From: Corbicula japonica
Taxonomy: Eukaryota > Mollusca > Bivalvia > Venerida > Cyrenidae
NCBI GenBank assembly: GCA_038501625.1
Contig: JAZAYU010000001.1
Coordinates: 3,844,001-3,908,000, forward strand
Direction of reading: 5' to 3'
DNA length: 64,000 nt
Shown in pieces: positions 1 to 12,139 of this stretch. Every line of letters starts with the position of its first letter. The first letter of the stretch is position 1. The position numbers were made by a program, and so were the translations under genes. A model generated the notes under the pieces. It searched no databases. It was not told the DNA's origin and was given only the letters and a program-made list of their open reading frames with translations.

Positions 1-3000
1 GAGTACATCGCTTGAGGGTCAATCATAAATAACGTTCTTCATCTCAAATGCTCCTTTTTGAACTGCTTTGCTATTTTTCTTAAATTGTTATCAGAAACCT
101 TATGAAAGGATCTGATTCGCGTATTTTTTTGTATTAAAACATGAAAAGCAATTACATTTTTATGTACAACGCATGTAGTTGGTTTTTCTAAAGGAAAATA
201 CCCCAGGGTCTCGGACATCGTAAAGTGCATTTTAGAGCCAATTCGCCCACGAGGAGATTTTTTGTATATAGGTAGTTGTTATAAGCAGAGTGTTTAATGT
301 CACTTAATGTTAGAATATGTAAACTTAAACATATTGTTGAAGCGTACATTTGCAATGGCTACAATATTTGAGGGTCAATAGTAAGTAATGCACCTGATAA
401 CAAATGCTGGCTGTTGCTGTAATGCGATTTCTCTTTAATTATGTTCAGAATCCTTAGAAAAGTATCTAAATCATGTTTCGTTCACATAATACCTTAGAAC
501 CAATCGCTGTCTTATATCTACATCATATATGATGAGCATTTCTAAAACCCAACACCTGAGGGTCGCTTGAAAGGAAAGAGATACGGAGAGATATTCATTC
601 ACTCAAACGTATTGTTTTTAAGTAAAAAGTTGTTATAACAATAGTTTGGCAAGAAAATAAATATATACTGCTGTGTACTCAAACATTTTGATGAAGTCCA
701 GTTCTTATGGGTGCAACACTTGAGGATTACTCACAAATGATGTTTCTTATGCCAAATGTTTAATGCGACTGCCATGCGATGAATCCTTAACAATGGTGAG
801 ACACATAAGAAAAACATCCATTTCGTGAATAGATTATTGTATTAATACATTTAAAACCATTTCCCATTATACACAGTGCATGAATTGGGTATTTCCAAAG
901 CACAATACTTGAGGGTCGAGGCAATTGTAAAGTGCATTTTCGAGCGAATTCGCGCACAATAACGGCAAAATATTTATGTAGGAAGTTGTTAATAGTAGAG
1001 GTTTTCATGTCACTTAATGTTATGTTCTGTAAACTAAAACACTTTTGAAGAATCCAGTTGCAAAGAGTACAAGGCTTGAGGGTCAACGAAATATAACGTT
1101 CTTAATATGAAATGTGTTTCTTACTGCTTTGCAATTCCCCTGAATGACTATGAGAAGACGTGCAACTGAGCATGAATACATGAACAACAATCACTTATTT
1201 CTATGTAAAGCGGATATAGTTGATATTTCTAATGCCCAATATCTGAGGGTCGCAAACAGCTTAAAGTGCAATTTAGAGCTATTTCGCGCATGAAAGAGAC
1301 TTATGTTCATGTTCTTAGTTGTTATAAGCGGAGTGTGTCATGAAAATTAATGTTAAGTTCTGTAAACTCGAACATTGTTGAATAATCCATTTGCAAATGG
1401 TACAACGTTTGAGGGTCAGCAATAAATAATGCGCTGAACGTTCTTTGTTTCAGATGGTTTTCTTACTGCTTTCCAATTTCTCTTAAATTGTTATCCGAAA
1501 CCTTGGAAAAGGATGTGATTCGGATATTTCGTATGAATAAATGAAAACTAACAACGTTATTGTATGTACAAAGCACATAGTTGGTAATTCGAATGTCCAA
1601 TACCTGAGGGTCGCGAACATCGTAAAGTGTATTTTAGAGGCAATTGGCACATTTAGGAGATTTTTTATGGTTAGAAAGTTGTTATAAGCATAGGATTTAA
1701 TGTCACATAATGTTAGGTTTTGTAAACTTAAACATATTGTTCAAGCGTACATTTGTAATGGGTACAATACTTGAGGGTCAATATTAACGTATGTACCTTA
1801 TAACAAATGCTGGTTGTTGCTGTCATGCGATTTCTCTATTATTATGTTGAGAATCGTAAGAAAAATATCTGATTCATGTTTCGTTTACCTAATACATTAA
1901 AACCAATCATTTTATCATATTTACATCACGTATTTTGAGCATTTCTAAACCCCAACACCTGAGGGTCGCGAAAAAGAGAAGAGAAACGGATTGTTTTTGA
2001 TTCACTTAAATGTATTGTTTTTAAGTAGAAATTTGTTATTACTATAATTTGGTAAGAAATTAAATATTACCTGCTCCCTACTGAGACATTTTGGTGAAGA
2101 GTCCAGTTCATATGTGTGCAACACTTGAGGGTTACTCACAAATGATGTTTCTTATGCCAACTGCTAAGTGCGACTGTCATTAGATCAGTCTTTAACAATG
2201 GTAAGACCCAGACGAGAAAAAAAATATATTTCATGAAAGAATTATTGTATTATTACATTAAAAACCATTTGCTTATATACACAGTGCATGAAATGGGTAT
2301 TTCTAAAGCACAACACTTGAGGGTCGCGGTAATTGTTGATTGCATTACAGAGCCATTTCGCGCGCAATAAAAGAATTTTTTGTGTATAAGCAGAGTGTTT
2401 CATGTCACTTAATGTTGATATGTTCTGTAAAGTAAAACACTGTGGAAGAATCCATTTGCAAAGGGTACAACGCTTGAGGGTCAACGAAATATAACTGTCT
2501 TTATATTGAATGTGTTCCTTACTGCTTTGCGATGTCTCTTGAATTGTTATGAGAGATCATATGAAAGGATCTAATTCATGTAATTTTGTATGAATATATG
2601 AACAACAATCACTTAATTCTATGTTCAGCGCATAAAGTTGGAATTTCTAATGCCCAATACCTGAGGGTCGCGAACATGTTAAAGTGCATTTTAGAGCCAT
2701 TTCGTGCAAGAAAGAGACTTATGTTCATGTTGTTAGTTGTTATAAGCAGAGTGTGTTCTGAAAATTAATGTTAAGTTCTGTAAACTCGAACATTGTTGAA
2801 TAATCCATTTGCAAAGGGTACAACGTTTGAGGGTCAGCAATAAATAACGTTCTTTGTTTCAAATGGGTTTCTTACTGCTTTCCGAGTTCTCTTAAATTAT
2901 TATCCGAAACCTTGGAAAAGGATGTGATTCTGATATTTTTTATGAATAAATGAAAAGTAACCACTTTATTCTATGTACAGCGCACAAAGTTGGTATTTCG

Positions 3001-6000
3001 AATGTCCAATACCTGAGGGTCGCGAACATCGTAAAGTGCGTTTCAGAGCCGATTCTTACACGAAGGAGAGTTTGTGTGTGTGGAAACTTGTTATAATCAT
3101 AGGATTTAATGTCACATAATGTTAGGTTTTGTAAACTTAAACATATTGTTCAAGCGTACATTTGTAATGGGTACAATACTTGAGGGTCAATAATAACGTA
3201 TGTACCTTATAACAAATGCTGGTTGTTGCTGTCATGCGATTTCTCTATTATTATGTTGAGAATCGTATGAAAAATATCTGATTCATGTTTCGTTTACCTA
3301 ATACATTAAAACCAATCACTGTATTCTATTTACATCACGTATTTTGAGCATTTCTAAACCCCAATACCTGAGGGTCGCGAAAAAGAGAAGAGATACGGAA
3401 TGTTGTTTTTTTTTCATTAACTTAAACGAATTGTTGTTTAGTAACAAGTTGTGAGAACTTTAGTTAGTCAAGAAATTAAAAGTTAGCTGCTGCCTACTGA
3501 GACATTTTGGTGAAGAGTGCAATTCATATGGGTGCAACACTTGAGGGTTACTCACAAATGATGTTTCTTATGCCAACTGCTAAGTGCGACTGTCATGAGA
3601 TCAGTCTTTAACAATGGTGAGACACCAATAAGAAAAAACATATATTACATGAATGAGTTATTGTATTATTACATTAAAAACCATTCGCTTATATACACAG
3701 TGCATGTTGGTTATGTCTAAAGCACAACACTTGAGGGTCGCGGTAATTGTAAAGTGCATTAGAGAGCCATTTCGCGCGCAATTAAGAGCAATTTTTGTGT
3801 ATAAGCAGAGTTTTTCATGTCACTTAATGTTAATATGTTCTGTAAACTAAAACACTGTCGACGAATCCATTTGCAAAGGGTACAACGCTTGAGGGTCAAC
3901 GATATATAACCCTCGTTTTTTTTTTGAATGTGTTCCTTACTGCTTTGCGATTTCTCGGGAATTATTATGAGAGATCACATGAAAGGATCTAATTCATGTA
4001 ATTTTGTATGAATATACGAACAACAATCACGTAATTCTATGTTCAGCGCATATAGTTGGTATTTCTAATGCCCAATACCTGAGGGTCGCGAACATCGTAA
4101 AGTGCATTTTACAGCCCTTTCGTGCAACAAAGAGACTTATGTTCATGTAGTTAGTTGTTATAAGCAGAGTGTGTCCTGAAAATTAATGTTAAGTTCCGTA
4201 AACTGGAACATTGTTGAAGAATCCATTTGCAAAGGGTACAACGTTTGAGGGTCAGCAATAAATAACGTTCTTTGTTTCAAATGGGTTTCTTACTGCTTTC
4301 CGAGTTCTCTTAAATTGTTATCCGAAACCTTGGAAAAGGATGTGATTCGGATATTTTGTATGAGTAAATGAAAACTAACCACTTTATTCTATGTACAGCG
4401 CACATAGTTGGTATTTCGAATGTCCAATACCTGAGGGTCGCGAACATCGTAAAGTGCGTTTTAGAGCCAATTCTTACACGAAGGAGAGTTTGTGTGTGTA
4501 GAAAGTTGTTATAAGCATAGGATTTAATACCACTTAATGTTAGGTCTTGTTAACTTAAACATATTGTTCAAGCATACATTATATTATGTATTATTATATT
4601 GCATGTATATGTTGCTTGTACACATGTCACTATAATAAAAGAATACTTACTTACTTACATTTGTAATGGGTACAATACTTGAGGGTCAATAATTACGTAT
4701 GTACCTTATAACAAATGCTGGTTGTTGCTGTCATGCGATTTCTCTATTATTATGTTGAGAATCGTAAGAAAAATATCTGATTCATGTTTCGTTTACCTAA
4801 TACATTAAAACCAATCACTTTATTCTATTTACATCACGTATTTTGAGCTTTTCTAAACCCCAACACATGAGGGTCGCGAAAAAGAGAAGAGATACGGAAT
4901 GTGGTTTTTTTTCATTAACTTTAACGAATTGTTGTTAAGTAACAAGTTGTTAGAACTTAAGTTAGTCAAGTAATTAAAAGTTAGCTGCTGCCTACTGAGA
5001 CATTTTGGTGAAGAGTCCAATTCATATGGGTGCAACACTTGAGGGTTACTCACAAATGATGTTTCTTATGCCAACTGCTAAGTGCGACTGTCATGAGATC
5101 AGTCTTTAACAATGGTGAGACACCAATAAGAAAAAACATATATTTCATGAATGTGTTATTGTATTATTACATTAAAAACCATTCGCTTATATACACAGTG
5201 CATGTATTGGTTATTTCTAAAGCACAACACTTGAGGGTCGCGGTAATTGTAAAGTGCATTACAGAGCCATTTCGCGCGCAATAAAGAGCAATTTTTGTGT
5301 ATAAGCAGAGTGTTTCATGTCACTAAATGTTAATATGTTCTGTAAACTAAAACACTGTCGACGAATCCATTTGCAAAGGGTACAACGCTTGAGGGTCAAC
5401 GATATATAACCGTCTTTATTTTGAATGTGTTCCTTACTGCTTTGCGATTTCTCGGGAATTATTATGAGAGATCACATGAAAGGATCTAATTCATGTAATT
5501 TTGTATGAATATACGAACAACAATCACGTAATTCTATGTTCAGCCCATATAGTTGGTATTTCTAATGCCCAATACCTGAGGGTCGCGAACATCGTAAAGT
5601 GCATTTTACAGAGCTTTCGTGCAAAAAAGAGACTTATGTTCATGTAGTTAGTTGTTATAAGCAGAGTGTGTCCTGAAAATTAATGTTAAGTTCCGTAAAC
5701 TGGAACATTGTTGAAGAATCCATTTGCAAAGGGTACAACGTTTGAGGGTCAGCAATAAATAACGTTCTTTGTTTCAAATGGGTTTCTTACTGCTTTCCGA
5801 GTTCTCTTAAATTGTTATCCGAAACCTTAGAAAAGGATGTGACTCGGATATTTTGTATGAATAAATGAATACTAACCACTTTATTTTATGTACAGCGCAC
5901 ATAGTTGGTATTTCGAATGTCCAATACCTGAGGGTCGCGAACATCGTTAAGTGCGTTTTAGAGCCAATTCTTACACGAAGGAGAGTTTGTGTGTGTAGAA

Positions 6001-6850
6001 AGTTGTTATAAGCATAGGATTTAATACCACTTAATGTTAGGTTTTGTAAACTTAAACATATTGTTCAAGCATACATTTGTAATGGGTACAATATATGAGG
6101 GTCAATAATTACGTATGTACCTTATAACAAATGCTGGTTGTTGCTGTCATGCGATTTCTCTATTATTTTGTTGAGAATCGTAAGAAAAATATCTGATTCA
6201 TGTTTCGTTTACCTAATACATTAAAACCAATCACTTTATTCTTTTTACATCACGTATTTTGAGCATTTCTAAACCCCAACACCTGAGGATCGCAAAAAAG
6301 AGAAGAGATACGGAATGTTGTTTTTTTTTCAGTAACTTTAACGAATTGTTGTGAGATCACATGAAAGGATCTAATTCATGTTATTTGTATGAATATATGA
6401 ACAACAATCACGTAATTCTATGTTCAGCGCATATAGTTGGCATTTCTAATGCCCAAAACCTGAGGGTCGCGAACATCGTAAAGTGCATTTTAGAGCCATT
6501 TCGTGCAAGAAAGAGACTTATCTTCATGAAGGTTGGTTTTATAATCAGAGTGCGTCTTGTAATTTAATGTTAGCTACTGTTATCTGAAACGTATTGTCGA
6601 AAACTCCAGTTGCACTATGTACAACAGTTGAGGGACAATATAGATATCGTTATTTATTCCAGCTGCTCCTTGTTCATGTCATGCGATTACTGTTTATTGT
6701 GATCAGAAACCTACCTAAGAAGGTAGGATCTGATTCATGTAGTTTTTTTATAAATACATGGACACCGATAACTTCTTTCTATGTGAAGCGCATATTTCGA
6801 GCAGTTCTTTAACACAACACATGAGGGTTGCGGTATTGTCAAGAGCTAAT
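1..6850. repeat. Higher-order tandem satellite array
   Basis: About 39 diverged monomers of roughly 165-190 bp, each with a conserved box, TTGAGGGTCA in one monomer class and CTGAGGGTCGCG in the alternate class. Eight monomer types recur in fixed order. The same type (box GCTTGAGGGTCAACGA) recurs at about 1074, 2472, 3888 and 5388, giving a higher-order unit of 1398-1419 bp once an 81 bp insertion is discounted. The array is already running at base 1. The last unit is broken near 6350, where a monomer joins part of another type out of order, and it decays by about 6850. The small open frames inside it are chance. Confidence 0.9.
4581..4661. mobile_element. 81 bp insertion in one satellite unit
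   Basis: An 81 bp block absent from the other copies of this monomer lies between two TACATT direct repeats (4575-4580 and 4656-4661). It ends with AATAAAAGAA followed by TTAC repeats. The target duplication and simple-repeat tail suggest a 5'-truncated retrotransposon or SINE end. The family is not identified. Confidence 0.6.
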
Positions 6851-7304
6851 TATAATTAATTTCTGCTTCATAAATGCCAAATCTCTTCATAATATCCTTT
6901 ATTTCACAATTTCTATTTTTCGATAGTAGTGATCTCCCCTTGGTTACATGCAGTCCTGTAACTAATTGGAACAAGGCGGAGCAAATGGGCGGAGCATTTA
7001 AAGTAGGCGTGCCACCCTCACGTATTGTATCCCTGAAGTATCGAGAAATAGCGTTTCCGGTTGGTAACCGGAGGTAAACATTTGTGTTGTTGTGATTTCA
7101 GCATAGACTATAGCACAGTCGCTCTCAGTTACTGATGTATTAGGAATCGGGTCTTTACTCGTAGGGATATGAAAGAGACTTAATGTTATTTTTTTTCTAC
7201 CAAACATCAATATGACATTGTTACAGCCTTTAAAACACATCGAGGTATCATGATGACTTGTTAAATATAGATAATATCAAGAAAGCATGGCTTTACAAGA
7301 ATAA
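6851..7304. other. Intergenic stretch
   Basis: Unique-looking sequence between the satellite edge and a Penelope fragment. I see no convincing exon. The frames here are short, lack recognisable motifs and have no splice context. Confidence 0.4.
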
Positions 7305-7410
7305 AATTTCAAATAAGACACCATGTAAAAAATAACGAAAAAGAGAACCCGTTGTGTTACCGCCTTCAAACGGTCTGTGGCTAAACAATTTCCCACTGCA
7401 CTGGAGCCTG
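7305..7410 (-). mobile_element. Penelope-like element 3' fragment
   Basis: The sequence running AGACACCAT, then GAGAACCC, then a TTACNGCCTT block followed by CTGTGGCTAA matches the order of blocks at about 32345-32420, the 3' end of the Penelope-like element in PPM1K intron 1. It has the same orientation and is strongly decayed. An adjacent piece at about 7465-7510 is the reverse complement of part of 18110-18215. Confidence 0.5.
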
Positions 7411-7535
7411 AATTTATAAACAAAAGAAAATAAAAGTCTATGTTAATTTCTCCACGTTATTCGTCAAAACCAGGCCTGCCAAAATTTCTCCATTAAAAAT
7501 TCCGGATATTTTGTCTGAATATGTCAATGATGATG

Positions 7536-7571
7536 ATCAGGGTCTATTTAATTGATTAAATAGACCCTGAT
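7536..7571. repeat. Perfect 16 bp-arm hairpin
   Basis: Arms ATCAGGGTCTATTTAA and its exact reverse complement are separated by TTGA. It abuts a trinucleotide microsatellite and has no adjacent coding sequence. Confidence 0.8.
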
Positions 7572-7712
7572 GATGATGACGACGACGATGATTTTAATGT
7601 GTTATTGCTGCTGCTACCTTTGACTGTGACTGAACACAAATGATGATGATGCTGGTGATGATGATGATCGATGTAGATTATGATGATGATGATGATAATG
7701 GTGATGATGATG
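7562..7712. repeat. Imperfect (GAT)n microsatellite
   Basis: GAT/GAC trinucleotide runs interrupted by unique sequence, densest at 7570-7590 and 7640-7712. Confidence 0.85.
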
Positions 7713-7993
7713 AAATTTGTCTCATATTCTTTTTATAATAATACTTTTCAAAGAATTTTATAATGAATTTTGCGGATTTTGTTAGAAATGGTTAAAGAAT
7801 TTGTTTTAAAATGACTTTTGTCAATTTTTATCATTCATTTCTTAACTTTTTGTTAACCATGTTAAGACCTGTTTTGACTATATTAAAATGAACATGCCAT
7901 GAAAATAGATAAAGGCAGGTGTAACATCGAGGCCCTTGATGAGTTTATGACGCTTCGGTTATTGTGTAGTTGTGCCGGAGGCACAGAGGCAGC

Positions 7994-8155
7994 ATGTCAA
8001 TGACCACGTCCTCATTTTATCCTATAAAGGAACTCGAAAAAGTTGTGGTCCCGGACTCTCCACGTCGTTCCAACTCGCGGTCGGCACAGCCACCGATTGA
8101 TGCACAGGGATCGGACGCGCCTGCGCAAGACACTACTTCCGCTGAGATGAATTAG
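7994..8155 (+). CDS. Short frame upstream of LINE ORF2, in frame with it
   Basis: A 54-codon frame from the first ATG at 7994 to TAG at 8153-8155, Ser/Pro/Asp-rich and without a recognisable domain. It lies in the same frame as the endonuclease/RT frame, which opens immediately after this stop. It is most likely the N-terminal part of ORF2 cut off by a nonsense mutation, or the end of an ORF1 whose stop must be passed or re-initiated from. It is not a host gene. Confidence 0.45.
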   Translation: MSMTTSSFYPIKELEKVVVPDSPRRSNSRSAQPPIDAQGSDAPAQDTTSAEMN

Positions 8156-8185
8156 GACGATACGCAGGAACAGTTAACTTTCCTT

Positions 8186-11100
8186 GTGTGGAATGTTCAG
8201 GGTGTCAGGTCAAAGTTGAATGACAATGACTTTTTAACTTTTGTATCAAACTATGATATTCTTTTATTGACTGAAACGTGGCATTCAAAAACCACTAATT
8301 TATATATTAATGATTATGAATATTTTGAATGTAATCGTCCGAAATATGACCGCAAAGCAAAGCGCAATAGCGGTGGAGTTATTATATATTTTAAAAGAAA
8401 ACTCTCAAACTTTGTGTCACTTGTTGAAAAAAACACGAATGGTATAATTTGGTTTAAAATTAAAAAAGAGCTTTTAGACAATATGAATGATGCATATTTT
8501 TGTACGTGTTATATACCACCGGAGGATTCAAATGTTTACAAAAATCGTAATTCTCCATTATTTGAATATGACTTTTTTGAAAGGTTAAATAATGATGTAA
8601 GAAAGTATAGTACTCATGGCGATGTTTTCTTAACAGGTGACATGAACTCGAGGACAGGTGAAAGGTCAGAGATTATTGATACCATTAGTCTTCAACGGTA
8701 TGTTAATATGCCGGATGATTCTCACAATTTACAAATTCCTACGCGTCGAAATGATGATAAAATATTGAACTGTTACGGTAATAAGCTGTTAGCTCTTGCT
8801 AAAGAAAATTCGCTGATAATTTGTAACGGTAGATTAGAAGAAGGTAAATGCACTTTTCAATCGTTACATAGAAATCGAGTAATTTCTAGCACTGTAGATT
8901 ATTTAATAACAAATTATAATAAGTTTTACGCAGTAAATTGTATGTATGTTTTTGATATAACGGAATTTTCCGACCATTGTCCTGTTTCATTTAAGTTGTC
9001 ATGTAACCTTAACAGAATATTTAATTATGATTGTCAATTAACCGAAAAATTGTGTTGGAATTCATCTGATAAATCAAAGCTGTTAGAAATGCTGAACTTA
9101 AAACGAGGTGAATTTGATCAATTAACGGACAGACTTTATAATGCAGAAAATAATATCGATGATTGCATAAATTCTTTTTCGAATATTATACATGATATAT
9201 CTTTTACGTGTTTCGGTAAGAAATACAATAAAAATAAAAAACCTTTTAAACAAAAAGCTCCTTGGTTTGACAATGATTGTCGGGAGGCTAAACATACATT
9301 TTTAGAGAGTAAGCGGTCGTTTAAAAGTTGTCCATCAAATGAAAATAAAATTAATTTCCTTTTAAGTAGAAAAAACTTTATCAATCTAAAACGCAAAAAA
9401 AGAAACAACCATAATGCCTGCGAAAAGGTGAAATTATCGGATATGAGCAGAAAATCACCCCGTAACTTTTGGAAATATATAAAAAAATTCGGAAATCAAA
9501 AAGATAAAACGAGTAATACAATAAATCTAAATGAATTTAAAGAATATTTCGAAACTGTTTCAAATACATCTCATAAACAATATGATACTGAGTCTTTTAC
9601 GCACCAGCGCGATTATACTCTACGAATTGATATGTTAGATACACCTATTACGACAGAAGAAATAATTAAAACGATCTCTAATTTAAAAAGAAATAAAAGC
9701 AGTGATCTGGATGGAAACATAGCGGAATTTTTTATCGATACAAAAGAATTTATAGGCCCTTATTTATGCACAATATTTAATAATATATATGATTCAGGTA
9801 TTTACCCAGAGGCATGGAGTAAAGGTTTTATTGTTCCAATTTTCAAAAAAGGTAACACCGATAATCCTGGAAACTATAGAGGTATAACAATAGTAAATAT
9901 TATGTCAAAAATTTTCTCATTATTGTTAAGAAATAGAATAAATAAATGGTGTGAAAGTAATAACGTGTTTAATGAAGCTCAGTATGGGTTTCGCGATGAT
10001 CGTTCCACAGCTGATGCCATATTTATATTACATAGTATTATTCAAAATGTTATATCGAAAAAGCTAAAACTATGGTGTACTTTTATCGACTTCGAGAGGG
10101 CTTTCGATACCGTGATAAGAGATGCATTATGGGTAAAATTGATTGAATCTGGCATAAGCTGTAAAATGATCAATATGATTAAATCAATTTATAAAAATGT
10201 TAAAGCATGTATTAAGCTAGGATCTACTATGAAAATGTCTGAGTTTTTCGATGTAACCCTGGGAGTAAAACAAGGTGAACCGTTATCTCCCCTTTTATTT
10301 ATTTTATTTGTAAATGATATATCAAATTGTATTGATATCAACTGCCTTAATGCAAATGATTTAAATGTGCTATCTATGTATTTGATCCTATTTGCAGATG
10401 ACATTGTTCTTTTTACTACAGACCATGCAAGTTTACAATGTCAACTTGATAATTTATATTTGTATTCAGAAAAATGGGGATTAAAGATAAACGTCAATAA
10501 AACAAAAGTTTGCGTTTTCGAAAAGAGAAGAAATATGAATACGATATATAATGACGTATTTATTAATGGTGAAAAAGTTGAGATGGTAGACTCCTTCATT
10601 TATCTGGGCATGAAATTTTATTATACAGGTAACTTATCATATGCAGTAAACACTTTATCAGAGCAAGCCTTAAAGGCATACCATAATCTTTTATTACTTT
10701 TTGATAGAATCGATTTTGACATTAAAACTAAACTCTATCTTTTTGACAGCATGGTAGTTCCCATTTTATTGTATGGTTCTGAAGTGTCCGGTATTTATAA
10801 TTTTCAAGAAATAGATAAACTACATATACGATTTTGTAAATATATTTTAGGTGTTAAACAACAAACACCAAATTTTGCTGTTTATGGTGAACTTGGAAGG
10901 TTCCCGATCTCAGTATTATGTAAAGAAAGGGCAGTAAAATTTTGGTTGAAAATAATGAAAAGCGAAAATTCGCCCTTAAAAAGCATATATAATGAACAAA
11001 TATTAAGTGGAAACTCAAACAACTGGGCTAATGCTATGAAAAGTTATATTGACAGACTAGGTTTTTCGCATTTGTTAGAGAATTTCAATCCAAATTTAAA

Positions 11101-11578
11101 TTATTTTCCTATTATTAGACAAAGAATTAGAGATCAATTTATACAAAAATGGTCTGAAACTATTAATAGTATGCAAAAACTAGTATACTATAAACAGTTT
11201 AAGACAAGTTTTGCTTTTGAAGATTATCTCTCTTTTATCAAAAATTGTTCACTAAGAAAGCAACTTAGCTGTATGCGTTTAAGCTCTCATTCGCTTGAAA
11301 TTGAAGTTGGTCGTTATAACAATATAAATAGGGAAAATCGTTTATGTAAAATGTGCAATCAAAATACTATAGAAACGGAATATCACTTTCTGTTATGTTG
11401 TACAAAATATTCTGAGATTAGAAGAAAGTATTTTGGTGCCACTGCGTGGCCCACATTAGAGAAATATAATCATCTAATGTCATCAAAAAACAAGTGTACA
11501 ATTCTGAAAATTTGCAAATTTATTAGAGATGCTAACACTCTTCGTACTGATACCCTTGCTATGTTGACTGTTTCTTAA
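8186..11578 (+). CDS. LINE ORF2: endonuclease and reverse transcriptase
   Basis: About 1130 codons with no stop. Residues 1-265 form an apurinic-type endonuclease: N-terminal WNVQG, LLTETW with the catalytic Glu, GDMNS near 150, and SDHCPV near 262. Residues about 500-800 form the reverse transcriptase, with the NYRGIT block, the FIDFERAFDTV motif A, GVKQGEPLSPLLF, and FADD near 735. A C-terminal zinc knuckle (CKMC, then H and C) lies near 1055-1072. The frame is open from 8156, directly after a TAG. The start at 8186 is a GTG, and the first in-frame ATG is at 8483, inside the endonuclease. Normal translation would therefore miss the catalytic N-terminus, so either the upstream TAG is a recent lesion or initiation is unconventional. 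The intact reading frame suggests recent insertion. Confidence 0.93.
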   Translation: MWNVQGVRSKLNDNDFLTFVSNYDILLLTETWHSKTTNLYINDYEYFECNRPKYDRKAKRNSGGVIIYFKRKLSNFVSLVEKNTNGIIWFKIKKELLDNMNDAYFCTCYIPPEDSNVYKNRNSPLFEYDFFERLNNDVRKYSTHGDVFLTGDMNSRTGERSEIIDTISLQRYVNMPDDSHNLQIPTRRNDDKILNCYGNKLLALAKENSLIICNGRLEEGKCTFQSLHRNRVISSTVDYLITNYNKFYAVNCMYVFDITEFSDHCPVSFKLSCNLNRIFNYDCQLTEKLCWNSSDKSKLLEMLNLKRGEFDQLTDRLYNAENNIDDCINSFSNIIHDISFTCFGKKYNKNKKPFKQKAPWFDNDCREAKHTFLESKRSFKSCPSNENKINFLLSRKNFINLKRKKRNNHNACEKVKLSDMSRKSPRNFWKYIKKFGNQKDKTSNTINLNEFKEYFETVSNTSHKQYDTESFTHQRDYTLRIDMLDTPITTEEIIKTISNLKRNKSSDLDGNIAEFFIDTKEFIGPYLCTIFNNIYDSGIYPEAWSKGFIVPIFKKGNTDNPGNYRGITIVNIMSKIFSLLLRNRINKWCESNNVFNEAQYGFRDDRSTADAIFILHSIIQNVISKKLKLWCTFIDFERAFDTVIRDALWVKLIESGISCKMINMIKSIYKNVKACIKLGSTMKMSEFFDVTLGVKQGEPLSPLLFILFVNDISNCIDINCLNANDLNVLSMYLILFADDIVLFTTDHASLQCQLDNLYLYSEKWGLKINVNKTKVCVFEKRRNMNTIYNDVFINGEKVEMVDSFIYLGMKFYYTGNLSYAVNTLSEQALKAYHNLLLLFDRIDFDIKTKLYLFDSMVVPILLYGSEVSGIYNFQEIDKLHIRFCKYILGVKQQTPNFAVYGELGRFPISVLCKERAVKFWLKIMKSENSPLKSIYNEQILSGNSNNWANAMKSYIDRLGFSHLLENFNPNLNYFPIIRQRIRDQFIQKWSETINSMQKLVYYKQFKTSFAFEDYLSFIKNCSLRKQLSCMRLSSHSLEIEVGRYNNINRENRLCKMCNQNTIETEYHFLLCCTKYSEIRRKYFGATAWPTLEKYNHLMSSKNKCTILKICKFIRDANTLRTDTLAMLTVS

Positions 11579-11582
11579 AGAA

Positions 11583-11620
11583 GTATGTATGTATGTATGT
11601 ATGTATGTATGTATGTATGT
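11583..11620. repeat. (TATG)n microsatellite in LINE 3' region
   Basis: About nine uninterrupted TATG repeats beginning five bases after the ORF2 stop codon. Confidence 0.9.
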
Positions 11621-11745
11621 TATATAAATGAATTGTGTATGTCTTTATTTGTTGAATGTAAATGTGTATGTGTCTTTGCCATATGTCTATTGTAAATGGC
11701 CAAAGGCATGATTTTTGCCGATATGCCAATAAACTTGAAACTCAT

Positions 11746-12117
11746 TTTATCGTAATCTCGTAATAAACAGGAAATATGCGACTGCAGTCTAGATAGAGTA
11801 ACTATGACGTTCATTGAGCAACTTTTAAATTAGGTTCATTTCATCTATATATACCCAACAAAAAAGTTCTACACACAAGTGTTCTTTTGCGTAAATTTTA
11901 AAATATAGCAAATAACTGGTGTAAATTCTTACTTGTATATAAAGATTAATTGTTAGCGGAGTTAAAGACAAAAATGAAATTAAAATTGGTTGGTAAATAA
12001 GCAAGAAATGTCATTTTGAGTATGATAGTGGTCAACAGTCAAAAGTTGCAAAATTTGCCGTATCAAGGTAGAGGTGTGAAATCTATGAAATCACTCAACT
12101 TTTTTAAGCAATTATGT
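11746..12117. other. Spacer between LINE and foldback element
   Basis: AT-rich, with no coding signature. It ends in AATTATGT, the left flank of the foldback-like element, matched on the right side by AATTATGA. Confidence 0.5.
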
Positions 12118-12139
12118 ATGGTGGCTGATTTATGTCATT

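Larger units (their letters stand above)
7900..11745 (+). mobile_element. APE-type non-LTR retrotransposon (LINE)
   Basis: Contains an endonuclease/reverse-transcriptase frame, a TATG microsatellite directly after the stop, and a short 3' tail with a small hairpin (GGCAT...ATGCC) followed by CCAATAAACTTGAAAC near 11715-11740. The 5' boundary is only estimated and no full ORF1 is visible, so the copy may be 5'-truncated. The domain order and C-terminal zinc knuckle suggest the CR1/L2/Jockey side of the LINE tree; the clade is not settled. Confidence 0.85.
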
